DNA from: Strobilurus pachycystidiatus
Taxonomy: Eukaryota > Basidiomycota > Agaricomycetes > Agaricales > Physalacriaceae
Assembly (NCBI GenBank): GCA_019915135.1
Contig: JAHLMK010000011.1
Span: 1,178,001-1,242,000, forward strand
Direction of reading: 5' to 3'
DNA length: 64,000 bases
The notes below the pieces were generated by a model. The model did not search any database, had not been told where the DNA came from, and saw only the letters and a list, made by a program, of their open reading frames with translations. The translations under genes and the position numbers were made by a program. This document shows positions 35,014 through 46,215 of this stretch, one piece after another; positions within the stretch are counted from its first letter, which is position 1, and every line of letters begins with the position of its first letter.

Positions 35014-35748
35014 ATGTTTGCCCTCCGTGTCGCTGTCCTCTCTCTTGTCGCTGCTGTATTTGCACTCGACATCCAGAACCCTACGGACACCGTTCACTCG
35101 TCCTCCCCCCTCACCATCACCTGGACCAGTTCGAGTAGCGACCCCGTCTTCAGCATAGAGCTCGTCAACACTGTTTTCAATAAGCAGTTTGCTATTGCAA
35201 ACAACGTCCAGCCCACGCTGAATACTCTGACAATCAACTTGCCTGTAATCCCTGCTGGGTAAGTCTTACCTGCTGTGGCCATGGTTTGTTTGACTGACGA
35301 ACGTCGTGTTTCAGGTCTGGTTATACGATCCAATTCGTCAACATCACGAACATCAACGACGTTTTCACGCAGACATCATCATTCTCTGTCGAGAATGCAA
35401 TCTCTTCGTCTGTGTCATCCACTTCTGCTTCGACTGGGAGTGGGAGTGGAACCGCCACTGGAAGTGTTACTTCCACCGCCACGAGCGTAACTTCGTGCGT
35501 GACCTCTTTCACTCTCGGACTCGTTCTATATGGCTAAATTCTGGTGTAGCACCGCAACTTCCCCCGTTAGCTCCGGCAGTTCCACGGGGACGTCTAGCTC
35601 TAAATCTGGATCCTCATCTGGCAGCTCCAGTGCAACTAGTAGCGCTCCCAGCGGATCTAATACTGCTGGCTCGAATGCGGCGGTTGGTCTCACGTCGTCG
35701 ACAGCTGCCGGCTTGCTCGCTGGCCTGTTGGCATGGATGACTCTTTAA
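35014..35748 (+). CDS. GPI-anchored Ser/Thr-rich wall protein with KRE9/KNH1-type N-terminal domain (copy 1)
   Basis: Three exons, 35014-35258, 35315-35494, 35550-35748; 207 residues. A signal peptide (MFALRVAVLSLVAAVFA) is followed by the Ig-like domain typical of Kre9/Knh1 N-termini: IQNPTDTVHSSSPLTITWTS and SIELVNTVFNKQFAIANNV. The rest is a Ser/Thr/Gly-rich spacer suited to O-mannosylation, ending in a hydrophobic GPI-attachment tail (AAGLLAGLLAWMTL) after small residues. It should be a cell-wall or plasma-membrane surface protein; enzymatic activity is not expected. A clear TATA box lies 65-72 bp upstream. The next gene is a tandem paralogue with the same exon layout. Confidence 0.88.
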
Positions 35749-36179
35749 GCTCATCTCAAAACAGACAAGGATATTTGTGTTTACGTTGGACTACCTTCCC
35801 ATAGCCGCATGGACCACGGTGTACACGTACATTCATAGTTATCATACCTCATCGACGACCAAACTTTACTTACTGCGCACGCTTTCTTCTTTGACCTGCA
35901 TCGATTTTGTTGATATTTGCCATACTATTTTCCAGTTTGCTTTGACAATTGCATGTACATCGACCCCGGACCATTCAAGCTTTCGAAATTTGCGACGGAA
36001 TATTCGCCAAGTAAACGCCGTTACCGCGGAAGGAAATATGGCACGGGATTTTGCGTTCCCGAGTCGATCATTCTTTTGATCCACCCGATCCCCGTCTGGC
36101 CCTTCAAAAGCTCTCTCACGCAGTTTTGCTTCCCACCACGACGTTCTTTCAACGACACACACCAGCAGAAAACAACAAC
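35749..36179. other. Intergenic region between the tandem paralogues
   Basis: About 430 bp carrying the promoter of the second copy. No TATA box as clear as in the first copy was seen, and no ORF of interest. Confidence 0.4.
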
Positions 36180-36838
36180 ATGCTTGTCCTCACCGCCCTT
36201 TCCCTCGCGACTTCCGCCTTTGCGCTCTCAGTAAACACGCCCACGGCGACCATCCATTCCTCGTCCAACACGACCATCACCTGGACGAGCAAAAGCGGCG
36301 ACCCCGACTTCAACATCTTCATCTTCAAGGACATTTTCAATACCCGCTACGCCATTGCAAACAATGTTAACGCGTCGCTGGATGCTATAACTCTCGAGCT
36401 GCCCGCTATTCCCGTCAAGTAAGCGTTCTTTGTGGCGTTTACTCATGCATCCTACTAACTCGTCTTGTAGTAGCAGCTATGTCTACCAATTCACCAATAT
36501 TACAAACGACACCGATGTATACGCACAGTCATCGGGGTTCTCCATCGCGGCGGCGTGTAACGCCACTGACAGCAGTTGCGACTCGTGAGTAGTGCCCGTC
36601 TCATTACATATTGAGATAGATGTTCATTGCTCTCGGCATGTGCAGTACCTCCTCCATTTCTCCCACCAGCGCCTCTGCCACTGCAACCTCTCCTTCCAGC
36701 TCGGGGGGTTCGTCAGGCTCAGCTTCTAGCACCTCGTCTACCGCGGCGTCTACGTCCGGCAGTAACGGCGCAGTTTCCCTGGGCGTGTCTGGTGCCCTCA
36801 GTGCCGTGGCTGGCCTGCTTGCCTGGATGGCGCTGTGA
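36180..36838 (+). CDS. GPI-anchored Ser/Thr-rich wall protein with KRE9/KNH1-type N-terminal domain (copy 2)
   Basis: Three exons, 36180-36418, 36471-36584, 36646-36838; 181 residues. Signal peptide MLVLTALSLATSAFA, then SVNTPTATIHSSSNTTITWTS and FIFKDIFNTRYAIANNV align with the first copy, including the position and phase of both introns (phase 2). A CNATDSSCDS segment adds two cysteines not present in copy 1. A Ser/Thr/Gly stalk and a hydrophobic tail (SAVAGLLAWMAL) give the GPI signal. The shared structure and same orientation show a tandem duplication that has since diverged, mainly in the stalk. Confidence 0.88.
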
Positions 36839-37307
36839 TCTGATAGAAGGTCACTTCTGATTTGTAGTATCATTGTTTCCATGGACCCTGAAGCTTCAAG
36901 TGGTGTAGTGTTTTGTTGTTGTTGAACATTTCTGTGATTACCTCGCGCATTTCTCTCCTTATTAACCCGCCTTTGTATCGCGCTGAACATAATACCCATA
37001 GTTCATAGCCTCTGTTGCGTTGTTGTATGTCGTATGGTGTAATTCATCTCACACTCGTTTCAATTCTTCATGTCCAACAGTCCAATGAGTCTTCGATCTC
37101 AATCCCACGTCATGTCGACCATGATGTGATGGAACTTGAAGATGAGGCTCAGGTACAACGAAGAAAAATCGTAAGATTGCTTGTGGTAAGCAAAGGTGAT
37201 GGATACACAAGGTGACAAGTAAGTAGACTGTATGCAAAACACGACAAGAAACGTGATGGTATCGTTGTAATAAATGTTAATGATATCAGGAATGTGCGTG
37301 CGCCGCC
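36839..37307. other. Intergenic gap between convergent genes
   Basis: About 470 bp between convergent stops. Only short ORFs; no repeat or RNA gene recognised. Confidence 0.4.
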
Positions 37308-38969
37308 TCAGATCGACCAATCATCCATACGTGCGGTGGGCCCGCCCCATCCACGCTGTATCCGATCCTCCATCCGCTCTTCATTAATCGAGACGCCGCT
37401 GGTGAGCCAACTCATCCACCAGCTGGTCGGCTCATCCTTCTGCTTCCCACTGCGTTTCTTCTTCTTCTTCTTGAACTTGCCCGCTGTGCTCTGGTGGGCC
37501 TCAGGAAGCTCTGCGAAGCTTATGCGCTTTGGTGTGGAGCGACCCGAGCTCGAAGGCGTGGGGACTTTCAATACACTCTGCCTTGGCGGCGACGGCGGAC
37601 GCGCAGAAGAGGAATGCGTGCCCTTGGTGAAGAGCCGAGATATTGACGCTGTGGCTGTGGATGTGCTAGCTTCAGGGGGCGATGCAGGGGAGATGGGGAA
37701 ACGATGAGAAAGTGGGACAGCTGGCGGAGGCGGAGGTTGCGGTAGGTCGTCCAAAATCTTGCGCAAGCTCTTAACAGTCATCTTTGCGCGACAGTCGTCA
37801 GAGGACGAGGATGAGGAAGACGGCGAGCACTCCTCGATGGTGGGAATGGGTTTCGGAGTCTGAGACCGCGAACGCATCGTCATGGTAGAGGATTTTGAGC
37901 GCATGGTCTCAGGCGTCTTCGCACCACGTTCTGTGCTAGTGCTAGAGCTTCGCCTCGATAGAAAGGAGGATCCGCGCGACGATGAGGGAGATGACGAAGA
38001 TGAACCCGCTTGTGCGTTAACAAACGAGGAGAGCATGTTGTAAGCACGGGTGGAGGATGGCGGCGGCGGCGGCGGTGCTGATACGGTGGGGTGGGCCGAG
38101 GGGGCTGACCGTAGGCCCAATGTAGAGGGCAATGTGATAGTCCCGAGATCAGCATTGCTCGCAACGTACTGGGTCATCGCGCGCGGAGCAGGCGCAACCA
38201 GATGATCGCGCCCGGTCGCCTGATAACGCAGTTGTGGGTGATGAGACATGATGGAGCCCGTAGCTGCTTCCCGCGAATCCAACGACGGCCGACGACGATT
38301 GTGCATGTGCTTATGCATCACCGGGGACGTCGAAGTCGGCAAACTCATGCTGATACTGCCCTCTGAGCGCGACGAGTCTCCACTGGTCCGTCTACGGCCA
38401 CTCCCGTCCTCTAACAACATATCGACGCCTCTACTGATTTCCTCCAAATCCTCTACCCAATCGTCATGCTTGTCCTGCAGTCGAGAGGAGAATCCGCGGG
38501 AAAGGGAAGGCTTTCTGGAAAAGGACGACTCTGGAAGTGGATCCGTGGTGAGAGGTAGAGATGGGGTCGACATAGATGATTGCTGCAGCAAGGCGTTTGA
38601 TAGCTCTAAGGCGTGCACACTGCGCTCTAGGAGAGAGTCCAGGAATGTATCCGTAGAAGGTGGGCTGATAGACAGCTTCTTCCTGTGGGTCGGGGGGCGT
38701 CTGCTACGACGAGGAGAGGGTGATGGCCGCGATAGCTGGTGAGGTGAATAAATGAGTGTGTGTTCGTCGTCAGTGTCCTCGTCGGCCTCCTCTGCACTGT
38801 CCGGGTAGTCTGGTGGCAAATCAGAGGGAATTCCGGGCTCTGTACGCTGCCAGTGGGTTGGGGAGATGTACTCGGGAAGGGTCGCCGTCGTGTCTGAGGA
38901 CAAGCGAAGGGCGGAAATGCGTTTCCGGTGAGTCCTCCGTGGTGGAGCTGCTGTGTAATGGGACAACAT
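37308..38969 (-). CDS. Ser-rich hypothetical protein of basidiomycete type
   Basis: One intronless frame of 553 codons from a true ATG. It is dominated by Ser, Pro, Arg and Thr and is probably disordered. Short better-ordered islands stand out: FLDSLLERSVHALELSNALLQ near residues 109-129 (described only in part here), WVEDLEEISRGVDMLLEDG near 172-190, and a C-terminal block with a Lys run followed by WWMSWL and RIQRGWGG. Poly-Ser and poly-Pro runs lie between. Length and absence of stops in so long a frame, plus the ordered islands, support real coding. No function can be assigned; many basic SP/TP sites hint at a phospho-regulated scaffold. Confidence 0.75.
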   Translation of the reverse strand: MLSHYTAAPPRRTHRKRISALRLSSDTTATLPEYISPTHWQRTEPGIPSDLPPDYPDSAEEADEDTDDEHTLIYSPHQLSRPSPSPRRSRRPPTHRKKLSISPPSTDTFLDSLLERSVHALELSNALLQQSSMSTPSLPLTTDPLPESSFSRKPSLSRGFSSRLQDKHDDWVEDLEEISRGVDMLLEDGSGRRRTSGDSSRSEGSISMSLPTSTSPVMHKHMHNRRRPSLDSREAATGSIMSHHPQLRYQATGRDHLVAPAPRAMTQYVASNADLGTITLPSTLGLRSAPSAHPTVSAPPPPPPSSTRAYNMLSSFVNAQAGSSSSSPSSSRGSSFLSRRSSSTSTERGAKTPETMRSKSSTMTMRSRSQTPKPIPTIEECSPSSSSSSSDDCRAKMTVKSLRKILDDLPQPPPPPAVPLSHRFPISPASPPEASTSTATASISRLFTKGTHSSSARPPSPPRQSVLKVPTPSSSGRSTPKRISFAELPEAHQSTAGKFKKKKKKRSGKQKDEPTSWWMSWLTSGVSINEERMEDRIQRGWGGPTARMDDWSI

Positions 38970-40758
38970 TGAAGAAAGTATTGAATATATATGGCGGAAG
39001 AATGAAGAGGAGCCGCTGGGTAAGGGGTAGGTGAGTCAGACTGGCTGGCCTGGGGAGGCCAGACAGTGGTTGGTGGTGGTGGTAAACAGACAAGCTGTGC
39101 GCATGCTTGATCGTGCCTTGTGATCACCAACGATTCGAAAAAAACAAAACGTCACTGCTTTGCAAGCTCATCTCTGTTCATCTCTTTCAACTCAAAGCCA
39201 CGATTGTCAAGCAGTCTTGTGAATCAATTCATAGCAGTGACTCAAACAGACTCGCCTAGCATCTTCTCTAATCTCCGTGTGGCTCCCACTCTCTTCTCGG
39301 ACGAACCCTTGCTAGCTCGTGATAGATGGCTCTCATGAGTCAGAGATAGCTTCCCGGGAATCGTTTCATTTGAAGCCCTACGTAGGCCATCTGACGCGTC
39401 GCGGTGAAGGATATCTTCCTATCAGGGTTCTCTGCGCCTCGGGCCGATAGAACGCCACAGTCTCGGTACAGCTCTCGGTACTCTTCTGTGGTTACTCTAG
39501 CCTTATTGGTCCATTACGCCACTGCCACTGCCGTCAGCACCTATCTCTTGATTCCAAGGCATGTACCCTGACCACTGTACTCGCTCCGAAATTCAAGCCT
39601 TCAAACTCCATACTGTACAACCGACGTCAACGCCGACTTGGAAGCTATGTCACAGCATTCCGATATGCTTTCTTGGAAGGTTCACTGCTCACGGACCATC
39701 TCTCGCACTACTTACTCTCTCCAGATGATACGGAGATACTACCCTGGAAACTCGAAAACTCCGTGAGGGTTATTGGCGTGTGAGATTGGAGTGAATTTCG
39801 CCATGTTGCATGATCATCAAGCCATGAGTCGCGCATGAAGATGCAAACATTAGTAGACAGGGTTGTGGGACTCAGCAGTTCAAAAGCTTAAACACCTAGA
39901 ACTCGTGGAAGGGTCCGGTAATACTCACGAAGAAGGCGAAGAAAGGACAGTGGAAACGGTATCAAGCCGTAGACCAACCGTAGACTATCAATGCATACAT
40001 CACACTGCTGTACAGTGTAAGTGTGGATACTTACTTTTAGTATCACCGATTGTAACGTCAACGGCGCCAGCAGCCCCGTAGCACGCCCTGGCAAAAAAAT
40101 CATTCCCGTGGCCTGCAGAGCTTCGAGACCAAGTTTCATCACGGTAACTTAATACGCCTGCGCACATCATAGCCCGCAGATCATCGAATGGATGATGAAC
40201 CGTGTACGCAAACAAGTAGCAGTCGGTTAATATGTTTGTACAACACCTTCGAATGCTATGACCATTGACCGCGTTCACAAGACTGCAAGTGAAACAATTG
40301 TCACCACCAAATACTGAGTCCGAGACAGGAAGAGAGTCAGCGCAGATGCTCGAGCTCAAGATTGATTTTGTGTCAAACTTCAATCGCCTCGAAATAAGTG
40401 TACATACGCTCAAAACAATATGAGACATAGCCAACAAATGGCAGCGACACTACCCAAAGGGCCAAAGAAACATCAACACTCCCGGGGCCTTGATATGAAA
40501 TTGATTTGGAGGAGGCGTTGACGTTCCGGCCAGCTTTATGAGTTGAACTGAAGATGCACTCCAGAGGTTTGGGCGATGATGACCTGCCCAAGTAAAGAAT
40601 GTGGGATCAGACTCAACCTGAAATACGATGTCGTCCATAGATTGTCGAATTGAGAAGGCGACATGAAAAGAGACAAGCCCCCTTCAGCAAGGTGAGGAGT
40701 CCTCACCACTGAGGAGCATCTAATTCCAGGGTATCAACAAGGTATGACATCCGTAAGA
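38970..40758. other. Long stretch without a confident gene
   Basis: About 1.8 kb. On the minus strand around 40640-40000 there are open segments with hydrophobic parts (for example SVDVSLALWVVSLPFVGYVS near 40450) and Cys-containing parts, possibly exons of a diverged or decayed gene; I could not build a model that keeps frame. Nothing else is recognised. Confidence 0.4.
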
Positions 40759-41812
40759 TCACGTCGACGACTCGGAATTCTTGCCCTCTGACTCTCCGGA
40801 CGCGGAGAACGCGCCCTCACTGACGCCCGACTCGTCGTCATCGAACTCAAGACTGGCCAAATGGACGTCCATGGCGTATCTCTCTTTTGCACCTTCAACA
40901 AGCTGTAGAGCGAGCGCGATATTTGCCGTACGGCCTTTCAGTGCCGGTAGACACGAGCCAAATAGTGGTACCATCGTTGTGCGCGCGACGGTAGCTTCCG
41001 AGCTGCCCTCAAACGACGCGTAGGGGTCGAGTGAGAGGAGTTGAGTTATTGCCTCTTGTAGGGTTTGTGCTTCGTGCTGCAAAGATTCTGTACAGGGTTT
41101 AGACAAGAGTTGTGAAGGCTGTGATGATGAGGATACCTAATCTATCCAACATAGCATTGAAGGAGTCCATGGGATGATCCAGGTCGGATTCATCACTGGT
41201 ATCGAATTCTTTCCCCGCAATTTTCATTGCGTCGAGTTCGACGGCAGAGCAAGCTTCACCATGAGCTAAGAAGGACTGCATAACCTTTGGAGCGTCCTTT
41301 GAGAACTAGAGATGGCGTTACACGATGCGGTGCTTCATAGGACGCGACACACTTGATCGGAGGAAAGCTCGTCATAGAATTCGATCAGCCGTTCTGCTTC
41401 AACACGGACACGCTGGTCGGATATTTCGGATTCAGCGGTCTCCAGTTCCCTGGCCTTCGAGTCAATGTCTTTCTGTAGCGATCAAGCGAGTGAGAGGTGG
41501 GAAGTAATTGAGATGCTGTAGACGCCGCACCGTGGCTGTGGCCTCTGCTTCCTTGAAGCAAGCGTCCAGAGTTGAGTTCATGTACATCCAAGGATATGCC
41601 TGAGCCGCCACCTGCAGTGGGTCAGTGGGTCGAGGAGGCGCTGTCGGCGTCGATGTCGAGGGTGCGTCTTGCATGTTCAAGTCGGCCAGCTTCTCGGTGA
41701 CCTCGTCGTGTGCCTGTGCAGTGTTTTCTGGCAAAGGCTCAGCTACGCGCAGGGGTCACTGGTGCCCATTGTTACCAAAGGGACTCGACGATGTTGAGGA
41801 AGCTGCGTTCAT
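40759..41812 (-). CDS. Coiled-coil hypothetical protein
   Basis: Five exons on the minus strand: 41776-41812, 41531-41742, 41353-41472, 41137-41305, 40759-41087; 288 residues. The model is supported by exact frame closure through four GT-AG introns, the first only 33 nt. Residues 70-120 are highly charged and helical (KDIDSKARELETAESEISDQ, RVRVEAERLIEFYDEL), and another helix follows around LQHEAQTLQEAITQLL; together they suggest a coiled coil. The C-terminus is acidic and Ser-rich. No catalytic motif is seen. The architecture resembles small subunits of kinetochore or microtubule complexes, which is an analogy and not an identification. It shares a 182-bp promoter with the acyltransferase gene. 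Confidence 0.7.
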
Positions 41813-41994
41813 GATGGAAGACGCTCACAAGTAGAAATGCCGGCCGGCTCGCCAAGTCGGGCCGCGTCGCTTTCCCAATCTGGCATCACCGCCAGGGCAA
41901 CGTGGCCTAGTTTTTCAGCGCGGGCCGAGCATCCGTCCCAGCTCGTCTCGGAGCTGTGAGCGTGCTCTGGCGCTCTTGCCTCCGTACCGCCACC

Positions 41995-43251
41995 ATGTCG
42001 TTCTTCGCAGCCCTTATCCGGCCCATTGCCTATGTCTCCCTCCCCATAGTCCTCATACGGTCCATCGTGACCGTCTCTCCCACCGCTCGCTACTGCGTAC
42101 GGGTGGCCATGTACATGACCAGCCTCACCTTCATCGCGACATGGGGCGTCGCCATCGCTGCCGTCATGAGTGTCTCCGGGCACCGATACAACGTCAACTA
42201 TGTCATAGCCCGCTCCTTCTACTTTCTCTCCAGCAACCTCATGGACATCCAAATCGATGTGGAAGGAATGGAGCACGTCCAGGGTCCCGTCGTCCTTATG
42301 TGCAATCACCAGTCTGTCCTCGATATCCTTGTAGTGGGACGGTGCGTATCATCCTTCTCTTCTTCGTGTTTGCCGGTGCCCACACACAGCTCAGGATTAT
42401 GCCCAAGCGCACATCTATCATGGCCAAAGGGTCGCTACGATTTGCGCCAATGGGTCCCTTCATGATGATGTCCGGAGCCATATTCGTCAACAGAGGCAAC
42501 AATGCTGGCGCTGTCCGCTCTCTGAAAGCCGCAGGCGAGACCATAAAGAACAAGCAAATCTCGCTCTGGATGTTCCCAGAGGGCACACGGCATATGTCAC
42601 TAGAGAACGACATGCTACCGCTAAAGAAGGGCGGCTTCCACCTTGCCATCCAGGCAGGCATTCCTGTTCTCCCCGTCGTCGTCGAAAACTACCATTGGCT
42701 CTACCGCTTTGGGCACTTTGATAAAGGTACCATTAAAGTCAAAGGTGTGTGTCTGTCTTTTATGATAGTCTGGTCATTGTCCGTCTGGCGCGTGTTTGTG
42801 TCTGGGATCATTCCGTGCTTTACGTTCACGTTCTCTATGACCGTCACGATGGCAAGCCTCGAAACATTCTACTTTATTGCGGTTATCATGCGACGCGTCA
42901 ATCTACCCTTTGCGGATCATATCCTTTCTGCTCATGCTGACGCGCCTTTTAGTCTTACCGCCCGTCAGCACCGTAGGACTCAAAACCGACGATTGCTCCG
43001 ACCTTGTTCTCAAGGTCCGAAATCAGATGCTCGAGACTCTGCGTGAAACATCCCGTAAAGTTCCATCAGCAGACTCGAAAATCGAGGAGGCAACTCCATT
43101 AACTGGTTCCATCGCGGTCGACTCCCCTCAACAGCCTGTTGTCATTGAAGATATACCCGCAGCGGAGTCGCTGCAGCAAGAAAAGAAGGCAAGCGAGAAT
43201 GGGACTGACGAGGAAGATGATGAGATGGTTCTAGTTGGGCGGCCCGCATAA
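41995..43251 (+). CDS. SLC1: 1-acyl-sn-glycerol-3-phosphate acyltransferase (PlsC family)
   Basis: Three exons, 41995-42341, 42395-42744, 42953-43251; 331 residues. The start lies in a strong context (GCCACCATG). Two or three hydrophobic segments occupy the first 85 residues. Catalytic motif I, NHQSVLD, gives His105 and Asp110; motif III, FPEGTR, is at residues 176-181; GAIFVNRGN and GIPVLPVVVENYH match motifs II and IV. The C-terminal 60 residues are an acidic, probably disordered tail. The enzyme converts lysophosphatidic to phosphatidic acid in the ER. The second intron is 208 nt, about four times the local norm; the frame joins exactly across it. The symbol is that of the yeast orthologue type. 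Confidence 0.93.
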
Positions 43252-44476
43252 GTGGGCCATGGCGTACGCACATCTGTATTCTTTGGTTGCGGAACTCACT
43301 GAATTAATCAGTGTCAAACCATTGCATGTTCGTTGAACCAACTTGAATGGCCTTCCGCTGTCATCATTGTGCCCACCAAGCCCGTCCTTCACCGACACTG
43401 TCTGGTTTCCATTAGGATGGCCACAGATGCACACAACCGATGCCTGGTCTCCCAAAAAATGAAGCCCCTGAACCGAGAAAGTTGGAGTATTGCTGAGACT
43501 TGAAGCTTTGAAGTTGAAGTAGACTCTGTACTTTGCAGCGCCTGGTGTCACATGGCAGTGCGTCGGCCATTCTGTGGGTAACATATGTTTCGAACGTGCG
43601 ATCTCCTCATTCAGTAACTTGCGCTTGAGAGCGTCTGGTGGCTAATGAACGCTGAGCTGCTACGCAGGATGCCTCAAGTCAGTAGTTGTTTTTGTGTTTT
43701 CAAATCTATCCAAGAAACGCGTCGTAGGTGGGATAGTTCGCTATCGAGAGCGTTCTCCGAGGTTACTGACAAACCATCTGGTACAAAGGATCCAGCGGCT
43801 GGAGATCAGTCGCACTCAGACCGTGTCAGACGTGCTCTACCGGCGCCAGAAAGCAGGGGATGCTGCCAAATGAACAATGGAACATGAACCCGAGAACAAC
43901 CTCAGCTGCTCAACAGTCCTCAACATCGGCAGCTATATCAGGATATGTGCGGGGAGACAGGTGTAATGCGGGGAAGGAGAAAGGAAGCAAGGAGTGCGAA
44001 ATGTCCCGTCAAAGGGTCTGCAGGATGCAAACGTGAAGAGCCGAGTTCATCAGGTGTTGCCAGGGTGTTGCCTGGATAAGTCCGCCGACCACTCAGACGT
44101 TGCTCAAAACGCCCGCTGTCGTATTAGACAATATCTCTGCCAAGCAGGAGAGAAAATGAAGGAGCTCAGAACTATAGTCTACTGCATGAAGGAGGGAGGG
44201 TTATCTTGTGTGATGGCTGTCCGCATGGGGTAAGGACAAGCGGAAATCGAGCACGTTGACTCTTCTGCGTTGCATCATCAGTCGCTGTCGACTGTATTGG
44301 GCGGTGAGAGCAGCGAGCACTGCTTGCGTATTTATAAGTGCGCATGTGCGTATCCAGCTTGAGGTCGTGTCTGAAAGCAGTGAAAGCCAGGAGACGCTGA
44401 GCCCACGTTCCCGGCCAAATGGGGAAACACAGAAATAGAAAGCGGGGTCGGCAGAGAGCATTCGCGTACATAAACT
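43252..44476. other. Intergenic stretch with an unassigned minus-strand ORF
   Basis: About 1.2 kb. A minus-strand frame at 43231-43584 is open for 117 codons (with KYRVYFNFKASSLSN and GHPNGNQTVSVKDG) but has no recognised domain and overlaps the end of the acyltransferase gene. The right part holds the promoter of the next gene. Confidence 0.4.
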
Positions 44477-45969
44477 ATGCTTTTGCGAATAAGACTCCTC
44501 CGCTCCAGCTTTCCTCTCCCGCGTCTAGCCTTTCCCCTGCGAACCATCATGTCGACCGCCAGAAGCTTTCCTGGTGAGCCCGCCGTCCCGCCCTTCTGTC
44601 CGCCGCTCATGACATTGCTCTCCGCTGTACAGAATGCTGGGGTCACCGCGGAGTACGTTGCCCCCGAGGGCGCCAACGGCGTCGACGCTCGCCCACTGAC
44701 TTGCCGCCCACAGGCCTCTGCCGCCTTCCCGGAGAACACGCTCGCCAGCTTTGAGGCCGCCATCAAGGATGGGGCTGAAGGCATCGAGAGCGGTATTTAG
44801 CAGCAGTCCCCCTTGTTTTTTCCCGTAACCTCGTCGACAGACGTCCACGTTTCGTTGGATAACGTCGTCCTCATGTTCCATGACCCAGGTGAGCTATCTG
44901 CTCCGCTGATGCACCTCTCGCCCTTCGCTGACTCGTCGGAAACCCAGATCTTCGTAGGACAACAAATTCTTCAGGTAGACAGTCTCTTTTCCACGCGAAA
45001 GACGGCACTCAACCAGTCTCTCAGGCAGAATCGCAGCCCGTAATTGGTTCGGGCAAAATGGCATGCAGCACGTTCGCACCGTGAAGACGCCCGTGCAATC
45101 AATCCCAACGTTCGCAGAGACCATTGCCTTGCTGATGAAGGTTGGACCAATCATTGCCCGTGTCAACGAGCGACTGATAACCAAACCAACTCTATAGCCA
45201 GAGAATCAGCATGTGAAATTCAACGTAGATGTCAAGCCCCAGAACGACCCGGAGAAGCTCTTCAAGCTCCTCAACGATGTTATCTCGGTTCATTCCGATT
45301 GGGAAACCGTTCTCGCTCCAAGGATTCTCCTAGGCCTCTGGCACCCACGCTTTCTCGGCCCCGCTAAGACGTACCTCCCGTACTGCAGACGCTCTCATAT
45401 CGGAGAGAGCCTCAAAGTCTCCCGCGACTATTTCTGGGATGACTGTCATGTCTTCTCAGTGAAATTCAGTGTCCTTGCATCGGCTGCCGGTCAGAAGTAG
45501 GTCACGTCTTCTGTGTAGTAGAGTCAGTTTTGATATTCCTGCTCATAGATTCAGGGAAGAGTGCAAGGCCGCGAACAAGGAGATCATGGTATGGACTGTG
45601 AACCGGCCAGAGCATATGATGGAGGTAAGCCCCAGGGCACGGCACCTTGGACGGAACTTGACTATACATCGTTAGGCCATCAGGTGGAACGTTGACGTTA
45701 TCCTTACCGATGTTACCAAGACCTTCTTGGAGCTTCGCCAGAGCTTGCAAGGTCTGTCTGTTCGTCATGTAATTCAAAAGACACTGATATATAATCCTTG
45801 CATAGTCGATTATGACAAGATCGGCGCTCAATACGGACGAACGTTCCTCTGGACAACGCTCGACTACTACATGCCTTTCCAGATGCTTCTCGCTGCGGTC
45901 TCCCAGAAGTATCTCGAGGGTGTCGCCGGGCCTTTTGAGACATATAGACAAACCGCTATCAGAATTTAG
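44477..45969 (+). CDS. Glycerophosphodiester phosphodiesterase (GDPD family)
   Basis: Ten exons: 44477-44573, 44633-44652, 44714-44792, 44841-44888, 44948-44974, 45025-45140, 45198-45496, 45549-45624, 45676-45751, 45806-45969; 333 residues. Motifs: CWGHRGASAAFPENTLASF with the catalytic HRG, GIESDVHVSLDNV with metal-binding Glu and Asp, FHDP with the second His, then IPTFAETI, VKFNVDVKP and VWTVNRPEHM. These are the full GDPD set. It should release glycerol 3-phosphate from glycerophosphodiesters. The start is uncertain: the ATG at 44477 adds 24 residues that are Arg/Leu/Ser-rich and could be a mitochondrial presequence, while an ATG at 44550 also fits. Several exons are only 20-48 nt. Confidence 0.92.
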
Positions 45970-46215
45970 CAGAACGAAAGGGAGAGAAGAGCCCAAGCAT
46001 AGACCATGACCCATTACCGCCGCATCTGCATTCACGTTTTTACATTTATATATACCTCCTAGATCTTGCTATTCCACTATTTGTCGTCGTTGCTCTGTTT
46101 TTTAAGTGGGTCTCGAACCGCTTACATCTTATTTCACCCAGTGCTTTCCCACTGTCGTCAACCTGTGTGGCTTGATAGGCTCTGAGCATGTTTTCAGCAA
46201 TCGAGAAGACGAAAC

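Noticed and set aside
37294..38742. Plus-strand ORFs opposite the Ser-rich gene
   Set aside because: They are shorter, fragmented, and their composition follows from the complementary coding strand.
40000..40640. Minus-strand segments with hydrophobic stretches resembling part of a membrane protein
   Set aside because: Frames could not be joined without stops, and the order of segments matched no family.
43231..43584. Intact 117-codon minus-strand frame after the acyltransferase gene
   Set aside because: It overlaps the acyltransferase stop region and has no recognised fold; could be chance in a GC-balanced sequence.
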